Source: an uncultured Eubacteriales bacterium
GTDB lineage: Bacteria > Bacillota_A > Clostridia > Oscillospirales > Oscillospiraceae
DNA: 16,552 nucleotides
Direction: 5' to 3'
NCBI GenBank assembly: GCA_949742895.1
Contig: CATJRT010000210.1
Location: 1-16,552 of the forward strand
Shown here: positions 7,531-15,188 of the stretch, piece by piece
How positions within the stretch are numbered: the first letter of the stretch is position 1
How the letters are laid out: every line of letters begins with the position of its first letter
Made by a program: the position numbers and the translations under genes
The notes under the pieces: generated by a model
Databases searched by the model: none
Seen by the model: the letters and a program-made list of their open reading frames with translations, nothing else
What the model was told of the DNA's origin: nothing

Positions 7531-7567
7531 AAAAAGGCGGCCCCATCCAAACCAGATGGGGCCGCCT
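7531..7567 (-). terminator. Terminator between the SLH and TetR genes (mainly minus strand)
   Basis: A 12-bp perfect stem (7536-7547 with 7555-7566, extendable by one pair) and a 7-base loop. Five A at 7531-7535 become the U-run on the minus strand, giving the TetR gene a proper intrinsic terminator 10 bp after its stop. On the plus strand only TGTATT follows, so it would end the SLH operon less efficiently. It is the sole candidate for both convergent transcripts. Confidence 0.85.
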
Positions 7568-7576
7568 GTATTCCAA

Positions 7577-8140
7577 TCAGATTTGCTCCCGGCCGCTGTC
7601 CTCCAGCATCCGCCGGGTGTGGCGCAGAAACAGCCGCTGGGCCTTTTCCAGCAGCTCCGCCGGGTCGCTGCGCATCCCCTGCCGGGTCCACTCCATCAGC
7701 ATCCCCACGAACATGGACTGGTAAGCGTAACACACAAATCGCAAATCGTCCTCTGCCGCATCCAGCCCCCGTGCGGCATCCCGGATGTAGGCCATGAACA
7801 GCTCCCGGGTGGTCTGGAACAGGTAGTGCTCCAGCACTGCTGGGTTGATAGAGCTGTAGATGTGGTTTGCAATGCGCTGATGCCGGGCCACATAGCCGAA
7901 CAGCCGCTTTAGCCCTACCACTCCGCTCTCCCCCTCCCGGCGCTCCCGCAGAAGCTGATCCATCTTCTGGCTCAGCAGGGCTTCCAGCAGGGCGTATACG
8001 TCTCCAAAGTGATAATAAAAGGTATTCCGGCTCACGCCGCACTCCGTCACAATGTCCCGGACGGTGATCTGGTCCAGCGGCCTGTCCTCCAACAGGCGGA
8101 CAAACGCCTCAATCAGTGCGTTTTTTGTAAGCTGTGCCAT
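7577..8140 (-). CDS. TetR/AcrR family transcriptional regulator
   Basis: A 187-residue one-component regulator. The N-terminal helix-turn-helix is clear at about 25-46 (ITVRDIVTECGVSRNTFYYHF), the diagnostic TetR signature including the FYYHF motif. The C-terminal part (about 70-180) is helical and would form the ligand and dimer domain; its sequence resembles the DhaS-like TetR subgroup, but this is a weak impression. The start ATG (8138-8140) has AGGAGG eight bases upstream. A good promoter and an 11-bp inverted repeat overlapping the expected transcription start lie just ahead, which suggests autoregulation. Possible targets are itself, degV behind it on the same strand, or the convergent exporter/SLH operon. 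TetR regulators often control efflux pumps, but no shared operator was seen in front of the exporter. Confidence 0.95.
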   Translation of the reverse strand: MAQLTKNALIEAFVRLLEDRPLDQITVRDIVTECGVSRNTFYYHFGDVYALLEALLSQKMDQLLRERREGESGVVGLKRLFGYVARHQRIANHIYSSINPAVLEHYLFQTTRELFMAYIRDAARGLDAAEDDLRFVCYAYQSMFVGMLMEWTRQGMRSDPAELLEKAQRLFLRHTRRMLEDSGREQI

Positions 8141-8164
8141 GCTGTCCGCCTCCTCAACGAAAAT

Positions 8165-8193
8165 GAGGCCGCCGGCAGGTATCCGGCGGCCTC
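8165..8193 (-). promoter_or_regulatory. Inverted repeat over the TetR gene start site: operator or degV terminator
   Basis: GAGGCCGCCGG (8165-8175) and CCGGCGGCCTC (8183-8193) form a perfect 11-bp inverted repeat with a 7-base centre. Read on the minus strand it comes 4 bases after the -10 box of the TetR promoter and is followed by ATTTTCG. It therefore overlaps the predicted start of transcription, an ideal place for an autorepressor. It could equally serve as the degV terminator, although its T-run is poor. Confidence 0.6.
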
Positions 8194-8196
8194 ACC

Positions 8197-8225
8197 AGTA
8201 TAAACGAAATGTCTGGTTTTTGCAA
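8197..8225 (-). promoter_or_regulatory. Predicted sigma-A promoter of the TetR gene
   Basis: On the minus strand TTGCAA (8225-8220), a 17-base spacer and TATACT (8202-8197) give a near-consensus promoter. Transcription would start near 8190, about 50 nt before the ATG. It lies between the degV stop codon and the TetR gene, so the regulator does not depend on read-through from degV. Confidence 0.75.
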
Positions 8226-8255
8226 GCGTTCTCACCGTCTGGCGGGCTGGTCCAC

Positions 8256-9119
8256 TCAGCGAGGGTCCACCCGGCGGACCACTCCCCTGCCGAAGGCCCC
8301 CGGCCCGGTGTGGCAGGCAATGCTCAGGGCCAGCTCTCCATGGACCGGAATCTCACCGGGGAAATTGCTCTCCAGCGCCTGCTGCCAGTCCCCCGCCTCC
8401 TCCTGCGTGCGGTAGGTGTGGGCCGTGCCCACGATGAATCTCCAGCCCTTCTGGTGGAACTGCTCCACATTGTCCCGAAGGGCGTCCACCGTCCGCTGCT
8501 TGCAGGCCTTCACCCCCCGCACCTTGGCGAAGGCGTCCAGCCGATCCCCCTGAATCTTCAGCAGCGGCTTGATATTGAGCAGATTACCCATAGCGGCTGC
8601 CGCTGGGGTGATCCGGCCTCCCCGACGCAGGTAGGTCAGGGTGTCTACGCCGATGAAGATCATGGCGTCCATGGCAATCCGGTCCAGCTCCTCCCGAATC
8701 TCTACAGCGGTACAGCCCAGCTTCGCCAGCTCCAGGCCGTCCAGCACCGCCATGCGCTGAGTTACCGAGATGCGCCGCAGATCCGCCACCTGCACCCGGC
8801 CCTCGTAGCCCTCGGCCAACGCCTGGGCAGTGGCGCAGGAGGCGCTCAGGCCACTGGACATGGGAATATACACCAAGGCGTCGTACTCCTCCAGCACACG
8901 GTCCCACAGCTCCAGCACGTCCCCCGGAGAGGGCTGGGAGGTGGATACATTCCGCCCCGCAAGCTGTGCCTCGTAAAACTGCGTTGACTTGAGGTCTATG
9001 CCCTCATAATAGATCTGTCCGTCGATGAGGATGGGCATGGGGACGACAAATACCCCGAGCTGTTCCCCTTCCTCCACGCTGATGCCGCTGTTGGTGTCTG
9101 TCGCGATGGCTACGCGCAT
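8256..9119 (-). CDS. DegV family protein (fatty-acid binding)
   Basis: A 287-residue cytoplasmic protein of the DegV family, which in Firmicutes binds fatty acids; members act as the FakB subunit that presents exogenous fatty acid to the FakA kinase. Visible family features are the N-terminal strand VAIATDTNSGIS, the lipid-binding motif TSQPS (60-64), the SSGLSAS turn (88-94), the central RRISVTQRMAVLDGLELA segment, and HTGPGAFG near residue 270. No FakA gene lies in the window, and DegV paralogues are common, so a FakB role is only an inference. The frame extends 58 codons upstream, but MRVAIATDTN is the proper start: it has GGGAGG eight bases upstream and gives the normal family length of about 280. 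It is divergent from the MoxR operon. Confidence 0.94.
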   Translation of the reverse strand: MRVAIATDTNSGISVEEGEQLGVFVVPMPILIDGQIYYEGIDLKSTQFYEAQLAGRNVSTSQPSPGDVLELWDRVLEEYDALVYIPMSSGLSASCATAQALAEGYEGRVQVADLRRISVTQRMAVLDGLELAKLGCTAVEIREELDRIAMDAMIFIGVDTLTYLRRGGRITPAAAAMGNLLNIKPLLKIQGDRLDAFAKVRGVKACKQRTVDALRDNVEQFHQKGWRFIVGTAHTYRTQEEAGDWQQALESNFPGEIPVHGELALSIACHTGPGAFGRGVVRRVDPR

Positions 9120-9161
9120 ACGCCGTTCCTCCCAAATTCTTTCTCCAGTGTAATAAGGTTC

Positions 9162-9190
9162 AGTATACGTGAGGGCTTGTAAACAAGCCA
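9162..9190 (-). promoter_or_regulatory. Predicted degV promoter with overlapping inverted repeat
   Basis: On the minus strand a clear -10 box TATACT (9167-9162) is preceded at 17 bases by only a weak -35 (TGGCTT, 9190-9185). A perfect inverted repeat, GGCTTGT (9174-9180) with ACAAGCC (9183-9189), covers the spacer and -35 region. A weak -35 plus an embedded palindrome suggests control by a DNA-binding protein, identity unknown. Confidence 0.5.
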
Positions 9191-9278
9191 TTGACAGAAG
9201 CGCTATTTTGTACATTTTTTGTGCAAAACTCTCCAAGTGTACTACAAGACGGACCAATATCCCTAAACTCCACCCGCC

Positions 9279-9307
9279 TTGATTGAACGGCACGTTTATG
9301 GTAAAAT
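9279..9307 (+). promoter_or_regulatory. Predicted promoter of the moxR-DUF58-transglutaminase operon
   Basis: TTGATT (9279-9284), a 17-base spacer and TAAAAT (9302-9307), with TG at the extended -10 position (9299-9300). Transcription would begin near 9314, about 110 nt before the moxR start codon. No other good promoter was seen up to the end of the response regulator gene. Confidence 0.65.
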
Positions 9308-9425
9308 GAAGCGAAGCGTCCCACCGGCGGTCTCCGCCATACCATCATACCCACACTTACAATATCGATAAATACCCGCGCCGCTTTGCCGATACAGTTT
9401 ACTAAAGATAAAGGAAGTGACCCCC

Positions 9426-10367
9426 ATGAGCGAACAACAGCTTTCTGCCTCAGTCGTGCAAGAGGTGAAAAAGGCCGTGGTCGGCAAGGATGAAACCGTG
9501 GTTAAGGTGCTGATGGCCATCCTGGCCCGTGGACACGTCCTGCTGGAGGACATCCCCGGCGTAGGCAAGACCACCATGGCCATCGCCTTTTCCAGGACCC
9601 TGGGCCTGCGGTATAACCGCGTACAGTTCACCCCAGACGTGATGCCCTCCGACCTCACCGGCTTCTCCCTCTACAACAAGTCCACCGGACAGATGGAGTA
9701 CCAGCCCGGTGCGCTACTGTGCAACCTGTTTCTGGCCGACGAGCTGAACCGGGCCACCAGCCGCACCCAGTCCGCCCTGCTGGAGGCCATGGAGGAGGGC
9801 CGGGTGACGGTGGACAGCGTATCCCACCCCATCCCGGATCCCTTCCTGGTTATCGCCACCCAAAACCCCACCGGGGCCTCCGGCACCCAACTCCTGCCCG
9901 ACTCTCAGCTGGACCGCTTTGCCATCCGGCTGTCCATGGGCTACCCTTCCACCGGCGACGAACTGGAGCTGCTGCGCCGCAAGCTCCGGGGAACTGCCTC
10001 GCAGACGGTGGAGCAGGTGGCGGACCACGCCCAGCTCATCCAGCTCCGCGCACAGGTGGATCAGATTTTTGTCCACGACGCAGTGCTGGATTATATCCTC
10101 CGGCTCATCCAGGCCACCCGGACCCACCCCCGGCTGGCCCAAGGTGCCAGCCCCCGGGCGGCCATCTCGGTGGCAAACCTGAGCCGTGCCGTGGCCTTCC
10201 TCCGCGGACGGGACTACGTGGTGCCCGAGGACGTGCAGTACATCTGGGCGGACGCCATCGCCCACCGGCTGGTGCTGCCCGCCGGGGCGGCAGGCAACGC
10301 CAACACCGCTATGCAGATTGCGGCGGAGGTTCTGGGTGCGGTGAAGCCCCCCCGCAACACCCGGTAA
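9426..10367 (+). CDS. MoxR family AAA+ ATPase
   Basis: A 313-residue AAA+ ATPase of the MoxR group, thought to act as a chaperone-like remodeller that works with DUF58/VWA-type partners on envelope or metalloprotein maturation. Motifs are intact: Walker A PGVGKTT (44-50), Walker B LFLADE (101-106), sensor 1 ATQNP (144-148), and the LDRFAIRLSMGYP segment (162-174) with the conserved Arg after the substrate-facing loop. The C-terminal lid follows to the end. The ATG at 9426 has AAGGAA (9411-9416) nine bases upstream. A GTG at 9417 is in frame but has no room for a ribosome binding site. It heads the operon, five bases before the DUF58 gene. The MoxR/DUF58/transglutaminase trio is a widely conserved arrangement; the client here is unknown. 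Confidence 0.96.
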   Translation: MSEQQLSASVVQEVKKAVVGKDETVVKVLMAILARGHVLLEDIPGVGKTTMAIAFSRTLGLRYNRVQFTPDVMPSDLTGFSLYNKSTGQMEYQPGALLCNLFLADELNRATSRTQSALLEAMEEGRVTVDSVSHPIPDPFLVIATQNPTGASGTQLLPDSQLDRFAIRLSMGYPSTGDELELLRRKLRGTASQTVEQVADHAQLIQLRAQVDQIFVHDAVLDYILRLIQATRTHPRLAQGASPRAAISVANLSRAVAFLRGRDYVVPEDVQYIWADAIAHRLVLPAGAAGNANTAMQIAAEVLGAVKPPRNTR

Positions 10368-10372
10368 GCGCC

Positions 10373-11368
10373 ATGGTGCTGCGCCGCATTTTATACGGCC
10401 TGCTGCTGCTGGCCGCACTGTTGTTCCAAATCACCAACAACAACTACCTGGCCCACTTTCTGCTGGCCCTGACCATTGCACTGCCCATCCTGTCCCTGGC
10501 GCTGTCACTGCCGGGAATGCTGGGCTGCCGGCTGGTGCTGTCCTGTAACCCCGCCGTGATTGACCGGAGCGAGCTGCGGGAGTGGTCCGTTTCTATGGAC
10601 GCTCCTGCCGGCCTGCCCCTGGCCCGTGTGACTGTCCGGCTTACCGCCCAAAACCTGTTCACCGGGGAAACCGTCCGGCACAAGCTGCGGCTGAACGGAG
10701 TCACACCCCGGATACCCATCAAGCTGGCCGTCCACACCGGGCACTGCGGCCTGCTGGAGCTGCGGGTGGACAGGCTCCGGGTATACGACTATCTGGGGCT
10801 GTTCTCCATCCGTCCGTCCAAGGTCCAACCCTCCCGGCTGCTGTGCCGCCCAGTCCCTCTGGACCCGGGACCTGTGAACATCCCCGACATGCCCAGCAGT
10901 CACACTGCTCCTCACAACGCCGTCCGCCGGGGCCCTGGGGAGGACTACGACCTGCGGGACTACCGTCCTGGCGACCCCATGCGCTCCATCCACTGGAAGC
11001 TGTCCTCCAAATGGGACGAGCTGATTGTCCGCGAGCCTGCCGAAACCCTGATTCCTCTGCCCCTGCTCACCTTCGACCGCTTCGGCACGCCCGGTGAGCT
11101 GGACCGCGTGCTGGACCGGCTGCTGGGCTACAGCCGAGCCATGCTGGCCGTCCAGCGGCCCCACGCCGTGCTGTGGCTGGACGGAAAGGAGCCCCGGCTC
11201 TACCCTGTCTCCGATGAAAAGGAGCTAAGGGAGTGCCTGCTGGCCATCCTGTCCACCACCGCCCCCCTGTCCGGGGAGGCGCTGGACAACCGCCCAGAGC
11301 TGCTCCAGAGCCTGGGGCCGGTGTTCCGCATCCACATCACGGCACAGGAGGAGGGGAAACATGACTGA
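10373..11368 (+). CDS. DUF58 domain-containing membrane protein
   Basis: A 331-residue protein with two closely spaced N-terminal transmembrane helices (about 5-20 and 26-48) and a DUF58 domain. Its hallmark is DLRDYRPGDPMRSIHWKL (193-210), the conserved G-D-x-R-x-I-H-W-K signature. DUF58 proteins have a VWA-like fold and are nearly always encoded next to MoxR, with which they presumably interact. The ATG at 10373 lies five bases after the moxR stop with no good ribosome binding site, so translation is probably coupled to moxR. The frame is open far upstream, but that part overlaps moxR in another frame and is not protein-like. The 3' end overlaps the transglutaminase gene by 8 bp. Confidence 0.93.
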   Translation: MVLRRILYGLLLLAALLFQITNNNYLAHFLLALTIALPILSLALSLPGMLGCRLVLSCNPAVIDRSELREWSVSMDAPAGLPLARVTVRLTAQNLFTGETVRHKLRLNGVTPRIPIKLAVHTGHCGLLELRVDRLRVYDYLGLFSIRPSKVQPSRLLCRPVPLDPGPVNIPDMPSSHTAPHNAVRRGPGEDYDLRDYRPGDPMRSIHWKLSSKWDELIVREPAETLIPLPLLTFDRFGTPGELDRVLDRLLGYSRAMLAVQRPHAVLWLDGKEPRLYPVSDEKELRECLLAILSTTAPLSGEALDNRPELLQSLGPVFRIHITAQEEGKHD

Positions 11369-13790
11369 ACCCAATAAACCGCGCGTCTCCCCCCTGGCCC
11401 TGTTGGGGGACGGCCTGCTGCTGCTGTGTGCCCTGGTAGGACTGACAGGCTCCTTCCTGTCCCTGTACCAGGCCACAGCCCCCACCGCAATGGATACCGC
11501 CGTCAACGCCCCCGCAGCCGACGCGCTTTATTCTCTGGCCCTGTATACCTCCGGCCACGCCGGAGAGCTGTATCTGATGGCTGCGTTGTTCGCCCTGCTG
11601 GCCCTGGGGGCGTGGTCTCTTCCCCGGTTCCGCCTGCCCACGGCAGGTGGCCTGACTGCGGTGTGGATAGGGACCGCCCTTTGGAACTGGAAAACCTTTC
11701 TCCTGGGGGCACGGCTGACGTGCAGCGCCGTGTCCATTCTGTGCGACCGGCGGCTGCACTGGGGCATGGCCTACCGCTTCGACTGCGAGCTGACGGCGGC
11801 GGAGCAGCTTGCCGCCCTGGAATTTTTCCTGACCCTCGCTCTGGCCCTGCTGGCGCTGATTGTGGGCTGGGCAGTGGTCCGGGGCCGGTGCTGGTGGATC
11901 GTGGTGCTGTTCACCCTGCCACCGCTTCTCCCCGGCCTGCTGGCCGACCTGTACCCGGACTGGCCCGCCTTCATGGCGCTGTGCGCCTGCTGGTGCACCA
12001 TGCTCGTTTCCAGCCTGTGCCAGAACGCCGCCCCCGCAAGCCGGGGCCGGCTGAGCCTCACAGTGCTGCCCGCCGTAGCGCTGGTTCTGGCCGGGCTGAC
12101 CCTTGCCCTGCCTATGGAAGGATACACCCGTCCTGCCTGGACCTATACGGCGCAGGACGCCCTGATCAGCTGGAGCAGCCGCCTGTCCCAATTCTTTGAC
12201 GGCTGGAACGGCCCCTTCCGGGGCGGCGTCACCTATGTGGGTTCAGCGGAAACTGTGAACCTTAAAAACGCCGGACCGTTGAACTACAGCGGGAGGCCTG
12301 TTCTCCGTGTCACCTCTGACTATGAGGGGCACCTCTACCTCCGGGGCACCGCCCTGGCCGTCTACGATGGCGGAAGCTGGACGGCCCTCCCTGACGGCGC
12401 ATATCAGGAATACCTGGAGCAGCTCTCCGGCCAGCACCTCACCCCTACCCCCCTGGTGTTCCCCGCCCTGCTGAACCCGCCGGAGCGGACCTACACTGCC
12501 ACAGTGACCAACGTGGGCGCTTCCGGCTCCTGCGTCTATACCCCCTACCAGCTCGTGGAGCAGGACTGGGAGGAAGCGGGCGTTCTGCCGGTGGAGGACA
12601 CCTTTCTGGCCCGCCGTCAGAGCCAGTGGACCCAGACCACCACCTTCATGCCCCTTGAGGACGCCCTTGCCCAGTACTATTCCACCGATCCCGACGGCGT
12701 TTCCTTCAGCGTTCTGTCTGCACAGAGCATCGCGACAAGCCAGGAGACGGTCTACCGCGACTATGTGCGGGAGCACTATCTGGATGTGCCGGAGGAGCTG
12801 CGGCCTCTGCTGGAAAACTTTTTCCGGGAACAGGAGCTGTACTACTCCGCCCCATCCTACAGTTCCCTTTTTTTTTCCGGCTCCCCTCTATCTGCCGATG
12901 ACGTTACCCACCGGTACGTCCCCATCTCTTACGCTGCCCAGGTAGCCGATGCACTGGGCCGACTGTATGAATACGACCCGGCCACCCCCCTCACCCCAGA
13001 GGGCCGGGATTTTGTGGAGTACTTCCTCACAGAAAGCGAGCGGGGCTACTGTATGCACTTTGCCTCTGCCGCCGCCCTACTCCTGCGCACCATGGGCATA
13101 CCCGCCCGGTATGTCAGCGGCTTCACGGCGGACACTGTGGCCAGGCAGCAGGTGGACGTACCCGACTGGGCCGCCCACGCCTGGGTGGAGATCTACATCG
13201 ACGGCTACGGCTGGTATCCGGTGGAGGTCACGCCGGGCTATGACTGGGATGCCACGCTCTCCGAAACTGGACCAGACGCCACAGACGCCCCTTCCGAACA
13301 GGCAAGCCAGCCGGTTGAGGAAAGCGAACCCGTCCCGTCGGACGAACCGCTGCCCAGTCTGGGCCCCCAGGACGGGCCGGACGTCCCCGGTCCGGGAGGC
13401 GGCTCCGCTGTCCTGTCCGCCCTCATCCAGGCGCTGGCGGCGCTGGCCGGATTCGCCGCCCTGCTGTGGCTGGGGCAATACCTGCCCAAACGGCTGAGAG
13501 CGGCGGCGCAGTCCGGGCCGGATGCCAACCGCGCTGCGCTGTACAGCTACCGCTGCCTGCTCCGGCTGAAGCGCTGGGGCGGCGAGGTGGATGAGGAGGC
13601 ATTTGCGCTGGCCCAGAAGGCCCGGTTCAGCCAACACACACTCGTCCCGGAGGAACGCCAGGCCATGGCAGACAAGGTAGACCGGCAGCGGCTGCGGCTG
13701 CTCCGGCGGCTATCCCCCGTGAAGCGCGTGATCTTCCTCTATTGGTGGGGTAAACCCAAGCGCGACATCCCGAAGGAGGCAACGCCATGA
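11361..13790 (+). CDS. Membrane-bound transglutaminase-like protein
   Basis: An 809-residue integral membrane protein of the TgpA-like type, partner of MoxR and DUF58. The N-terminal third has about six hydrophobic helices (about 15-36, 68-87, 150-172, 177-196, 202-219, 232-251). An extracellular domain follows, with a transglutaminase core at about 525-630 and an acidic Pro/Ser-rich linker (638-680). One more transmembrane helix (about 682-706) leads to a basic cytoplasmic tail. Catalytic residues are visible: Cys564 in GYCMHFASA and His606 in AAHAWVEIY. At the usual third position (normally Asp before the TP of a DPTP-like motif) there is Glu622, in PVEVTPGYD. The enzyme may cross-link or cleave amide bonds in wall or surface proteins; its substrate is unknown. 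AGGAGG nine bases upstream supports the start. It overlaps both neighbours (8 bp and 4 bp). Confidence 0.93.
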   Translation: MTEPNKPRVSPLALLGDGLLLLCALVGLTGSFLSLYQATAPTAMDTAVNAPAADALYSLALYTSGHAGELYLMAALFALLALGAWSLPRFRLPTAGGLTAVWIGTALWNWKTFLLGARLTCSAVSILCDRRLHWGMAYRFDCELTAAEQLAALEFFLTLALALLALIVGWAVVRGRCWWIVVLFTLPPLLPGLLADLYPDWPAFMALCACWCTMLVSSLCQNAAPASRGRLSLTVLPAVALVLAGLTLALPMEGYTRPAWTYTAQDALISWSSRLSQFFDGWNGPFRGGVTYVGSAETVNLKNAGPLNYSGRPVLRVTSDYEGHLYLRGTALAVYDGGSWTALPDGAYQEYLEQLSGQHLTPTPLVFPALLNPPERTYTATVTNVGASGSCVYTPYQLVEQDWEEAGVLPVEDTFLARRQSQWTQTTTFMPLEDALAQYYSTDPDGVSFSVLSAQSIATSQETVYRDYVREHYLDVPEELRPLLENFFREQELYYSAPSYSSLFFSGSPLSADDVTHRYVPISYAAQVADALGRLYEYDPATPLTPEGRDFVEYFLTESERGYCMHFASAAALLLRTMGIPARYVSGFTADTVARQQVDVPDWAAHAWVEIYIDGYGWYPVEVTPGYDWDATLSETGPDATDAPSEQASQPVEESEPVPSDEPLPSLGPQDGPDVPGPGGGSAVLSALIQALAALAGFAALLWLGQYLPKRLRAAAQSGPDANRAALYSYRCLLRLKRWGGEVDEEAFALAQKARFSQHTLVPEERQAMADKVDRQRLRLLRRLSPVKRVIFLYWWGKPKRDIPKEATP

Positions 13791-14482
13791 CCCCCATCGC
13801 CCATATCCGCTCTGACTTCCCCACTAAATTCGGTGTGCCCCGGCAGGCAGGGCTGGTGGATTCGCTGTGCGCCGCAGTGGTGTTCGAGCCGGAGTTCCGC
13901 GTACCCGAGGCCCTGCGTGGCATCGAGGGCTTTTCCCACCTGTGGCTCATCTGGGAATTCTCACAGGCAAAACGGGCGGAGTGGTCCCCCACGGTGCGGC
14001 CCCCGCGGCTGGGCGGCAACGCCCGGCTGGGGGTATTCGCCACCCGCTCCCCCTTCCGCCCCAATCCCATCGGGCTGTCCTGCGTAAAGCTGACGGGGGT
14101 GGAGTTGTCCACTCCGGACGGGCCGCTGCTCCATGTATCCGGGGCGGACCTGATGGACGGCACACCCATTTTCGACATCAAGCCCTACATTCCCTACGCC
14201 GACTGCCGTCCGGAGGCGGCGGGCGGCTTCGCCGGCCAGGCCCCGGAGGCCAGACTGACGGTGGACATACCTCCAGCACTGCTGGAGCGTGTGCCGGAGA
14301 ACAGGCTGGAGGCGCTGGCCGGCGTACTGGCCCTGGACCCCCGCCCCTCCTATCAGGCCGACCCCGACCGGATATACGGCTTCGGCTTTGCTGGACTGGA
14401 GGTACGCTTCACCGTCCGGGACGGGGCTCTGACGGTGACTGACATCCAACCTGGAAAGGAGAGCGGACCATGCGGATTTTAG
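13787..14482 (+). CDS. trmO: tRNA (N6-threonylcarbamoyladenosine(37)-N6)-methyltransferase TrmO
   Basis: A 231-residue TrmO (TsaA/YaeB) enzyme, which uses S-adenosylmethionine to methylate t6A37 to m6t6A37 in ANN-decoding tRNAs, notably tRNA-Thr. Family motifs are all present: PRQAGLV (18-24), GFSHLWLIWEF (48-58), TRSPFRPNPIGLS (86-98), SGADLMDGTPIFDIKPYIPYAD (118-139), and the C-terminal DPRPSYQ (184-190). Both the SAM-binding beta-barrel and the small C-terminal domain typical of longer TrmO forms are present. The ATG overlaps the transglutaminase stop (ATGA), with AGGAGG seven bases upstream. The 3' end overlaps the response regulator by 13 bp. A tRNA-modification gene inside an envelope operon is unexpected; it may simply ride on the transcript. 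Confidence 0.96.
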   Translation: MTPIAHIRSDFPTKFGVPRQAGLVDSLCAAVVFEPEFRVPEALRGIEGFSHLWLIWEFSQAKRAEWSPTVRPPRLGGNARLGVFATRSPFRPNPIGLSCVKLTGVELSTPDGPLLHVSGADLMDGTPIFDIKPYIPYADCRPEAAGGFAGQAPEARLTVDIPPALLERVPENRLEALAGVLALDPRPSYQADPDRIYGFGFAGLEVRFTVRDGALTVTDIQPGKESGPCGF

Positions 14483-15150
14483 TAGCAGAGGATGAGATAC
14501 GGCTGGCGGAATCTCTCTGCCAGCTTCTCCGGGATGAGGGCTACCGGCCCGACGCCGCCTACACCGGGCCGGAGGGGCTGGAGCTGGCCCGGACCGGGCA
14601 GTACAGCGCCATCGTGCTGGACGTAATGCTCCCTGGTCTGGACGGGTTCCAGGTGTGCTCGTCCCTGCGGGAGGCAGGTGTGGACACTCCTATCCTGATG
14701 CTCACCGCACTCAGCGGCGTGGCGGACAAGGTGAACGGCCTGGATTGCGGCGCAGACGACTACATGACTAAGCCCTTCGCGCCGGAGGAGCTGCTGGCCC
14801 GGATTCGGGCCTTGACCCGACGGCAGGGAGAGACCCCTCCGTCAGAGTTGATCTTCGCCGATCTTCGGCTGGACACCTCCACCCACACCCTTAGCCGGGA
14901 CGAGCGTTCAGTGCGGCTGTCCCCAAAGGAATTCGAACTGCTCAAGCTGCTTATGAGCACCTCTGGCGTAGTCCCAAAAAGCGCCATCATCAGCCGGGTA
15001 TGGGGGGCGGCGTCCGATGCGGAGGACAACAATGTGGAGGCGTATATCTCCTTTTTGCGGAAAAAATTCTTCTATCTCGGCTCCACTGTGGGGATATCCA
15101 CACTGCGCAAGGTGGGCTACCGGCTGGAGGACAGCGGGACAGGCGCCTGA
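14470..15150 (+). CDS. OmpR/PhoB family response regulator (no adjacent kinase)
   Basis: A 226-residue two-component regulator. The receiver domain (1-115) has the acidic pair Glu7/Asp8, the phospho-acceptor Asp51 (IVLDVMLPGLDG), Thr79 (LMLTAL) and Lys101 (MTKPF), all as needed for normal phosphorylation. The winged-helix DNA-binding domain (about 125-222) is recognisable by SPKEFELLKLLM, ISRVWGAAS, NNVEAYISFLRKK and STLRKVGYRLE. The ATG at 14470 has AAGGAG (14456-14461) eight bases upstream, and the gene overlaps trmO by 13 bp. OmpR-type regulators are usually followed by their sensor kinase. Here only a small gene and a terminator follow, and the next gene (citrate synthase) is on the other strand, so the kinase must be elsewhere or lost. 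The target genes are unknown; the MoxR operon itself is one possibility. Confidence 0.96.
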   Translation: MRILVAEDEIRLAESLCQLLRDEGYRPDAAYTGPEGLELARTGQYSAIVLDVMLPGLDGFQVCSSLREAGVDTPILMLTALSGVADKVNGLDCGADDYMTKPFAPEELLARIRALTRRQGETPPSELIFADLRLDTSTHTLSRDERSVRLSPKEFELLKLLMSTSGVVPKSAIISRVWGAASDAEDNNVEAYISFLRKKFFYLGSTVGISTLRKVGYRLEDSGTGA

Positions 15151-15188
15151 GCCGCCAAACTTGCAGAGCTATCAAAAGCGGGAGACAT

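Larger units (their letters stand above)
9120..9425. other. Divergent control region between degV and the moxR operon
   Basis: I see no gene in these 306 bases, more AT-rich than the flanking genes. From left to right it holds the degV ribosome binding site, a minus-strand -10 box (AGTATA at 9162-9167), a 7+7-bp inverted repeat (9174-9189), a second imperfect inverted repeat TTTTGTAC/GTGCAAAA (9206-9228), the plus-strand promoter at 9279-9307, and a leader of about 110 nt. That leader contains a small hairpin, GGCGG (9326-9330) with CCGCC (9334-9338), and ends in AAGGAA before the moxR ATG. Confidence 0.7.

Noticed and set aside
9191..9219. TTGACA as the -35 box of a plus-strand promoter
   Set aside because: No acceptable -10 is found at 16-18 bases (ATTTTT or similar). 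The pair at 9279-9307 is far better.
9120..9293. A 58-codon upstream extension of the DegV protein
   Set aside because: It would run through the promoter and both palindromes, exceeds the normal family length, and lacks a ribosome binding site.
9417..9425. A GTG start for moxR
   Set aside because: The GTG directly abuts the AAGGAA motif with no spacing. The ATG at 9426 has normal nine-base spacing.
9719..10372. An N-terminal extension of the DUF58 protein within the moxR gene
   Set aside because: The upstream part is Pro/Gly/Arg-rich shadow of moxR in another frame. The hydrophobic start MVLRRILYGL at 10373 fits the family.
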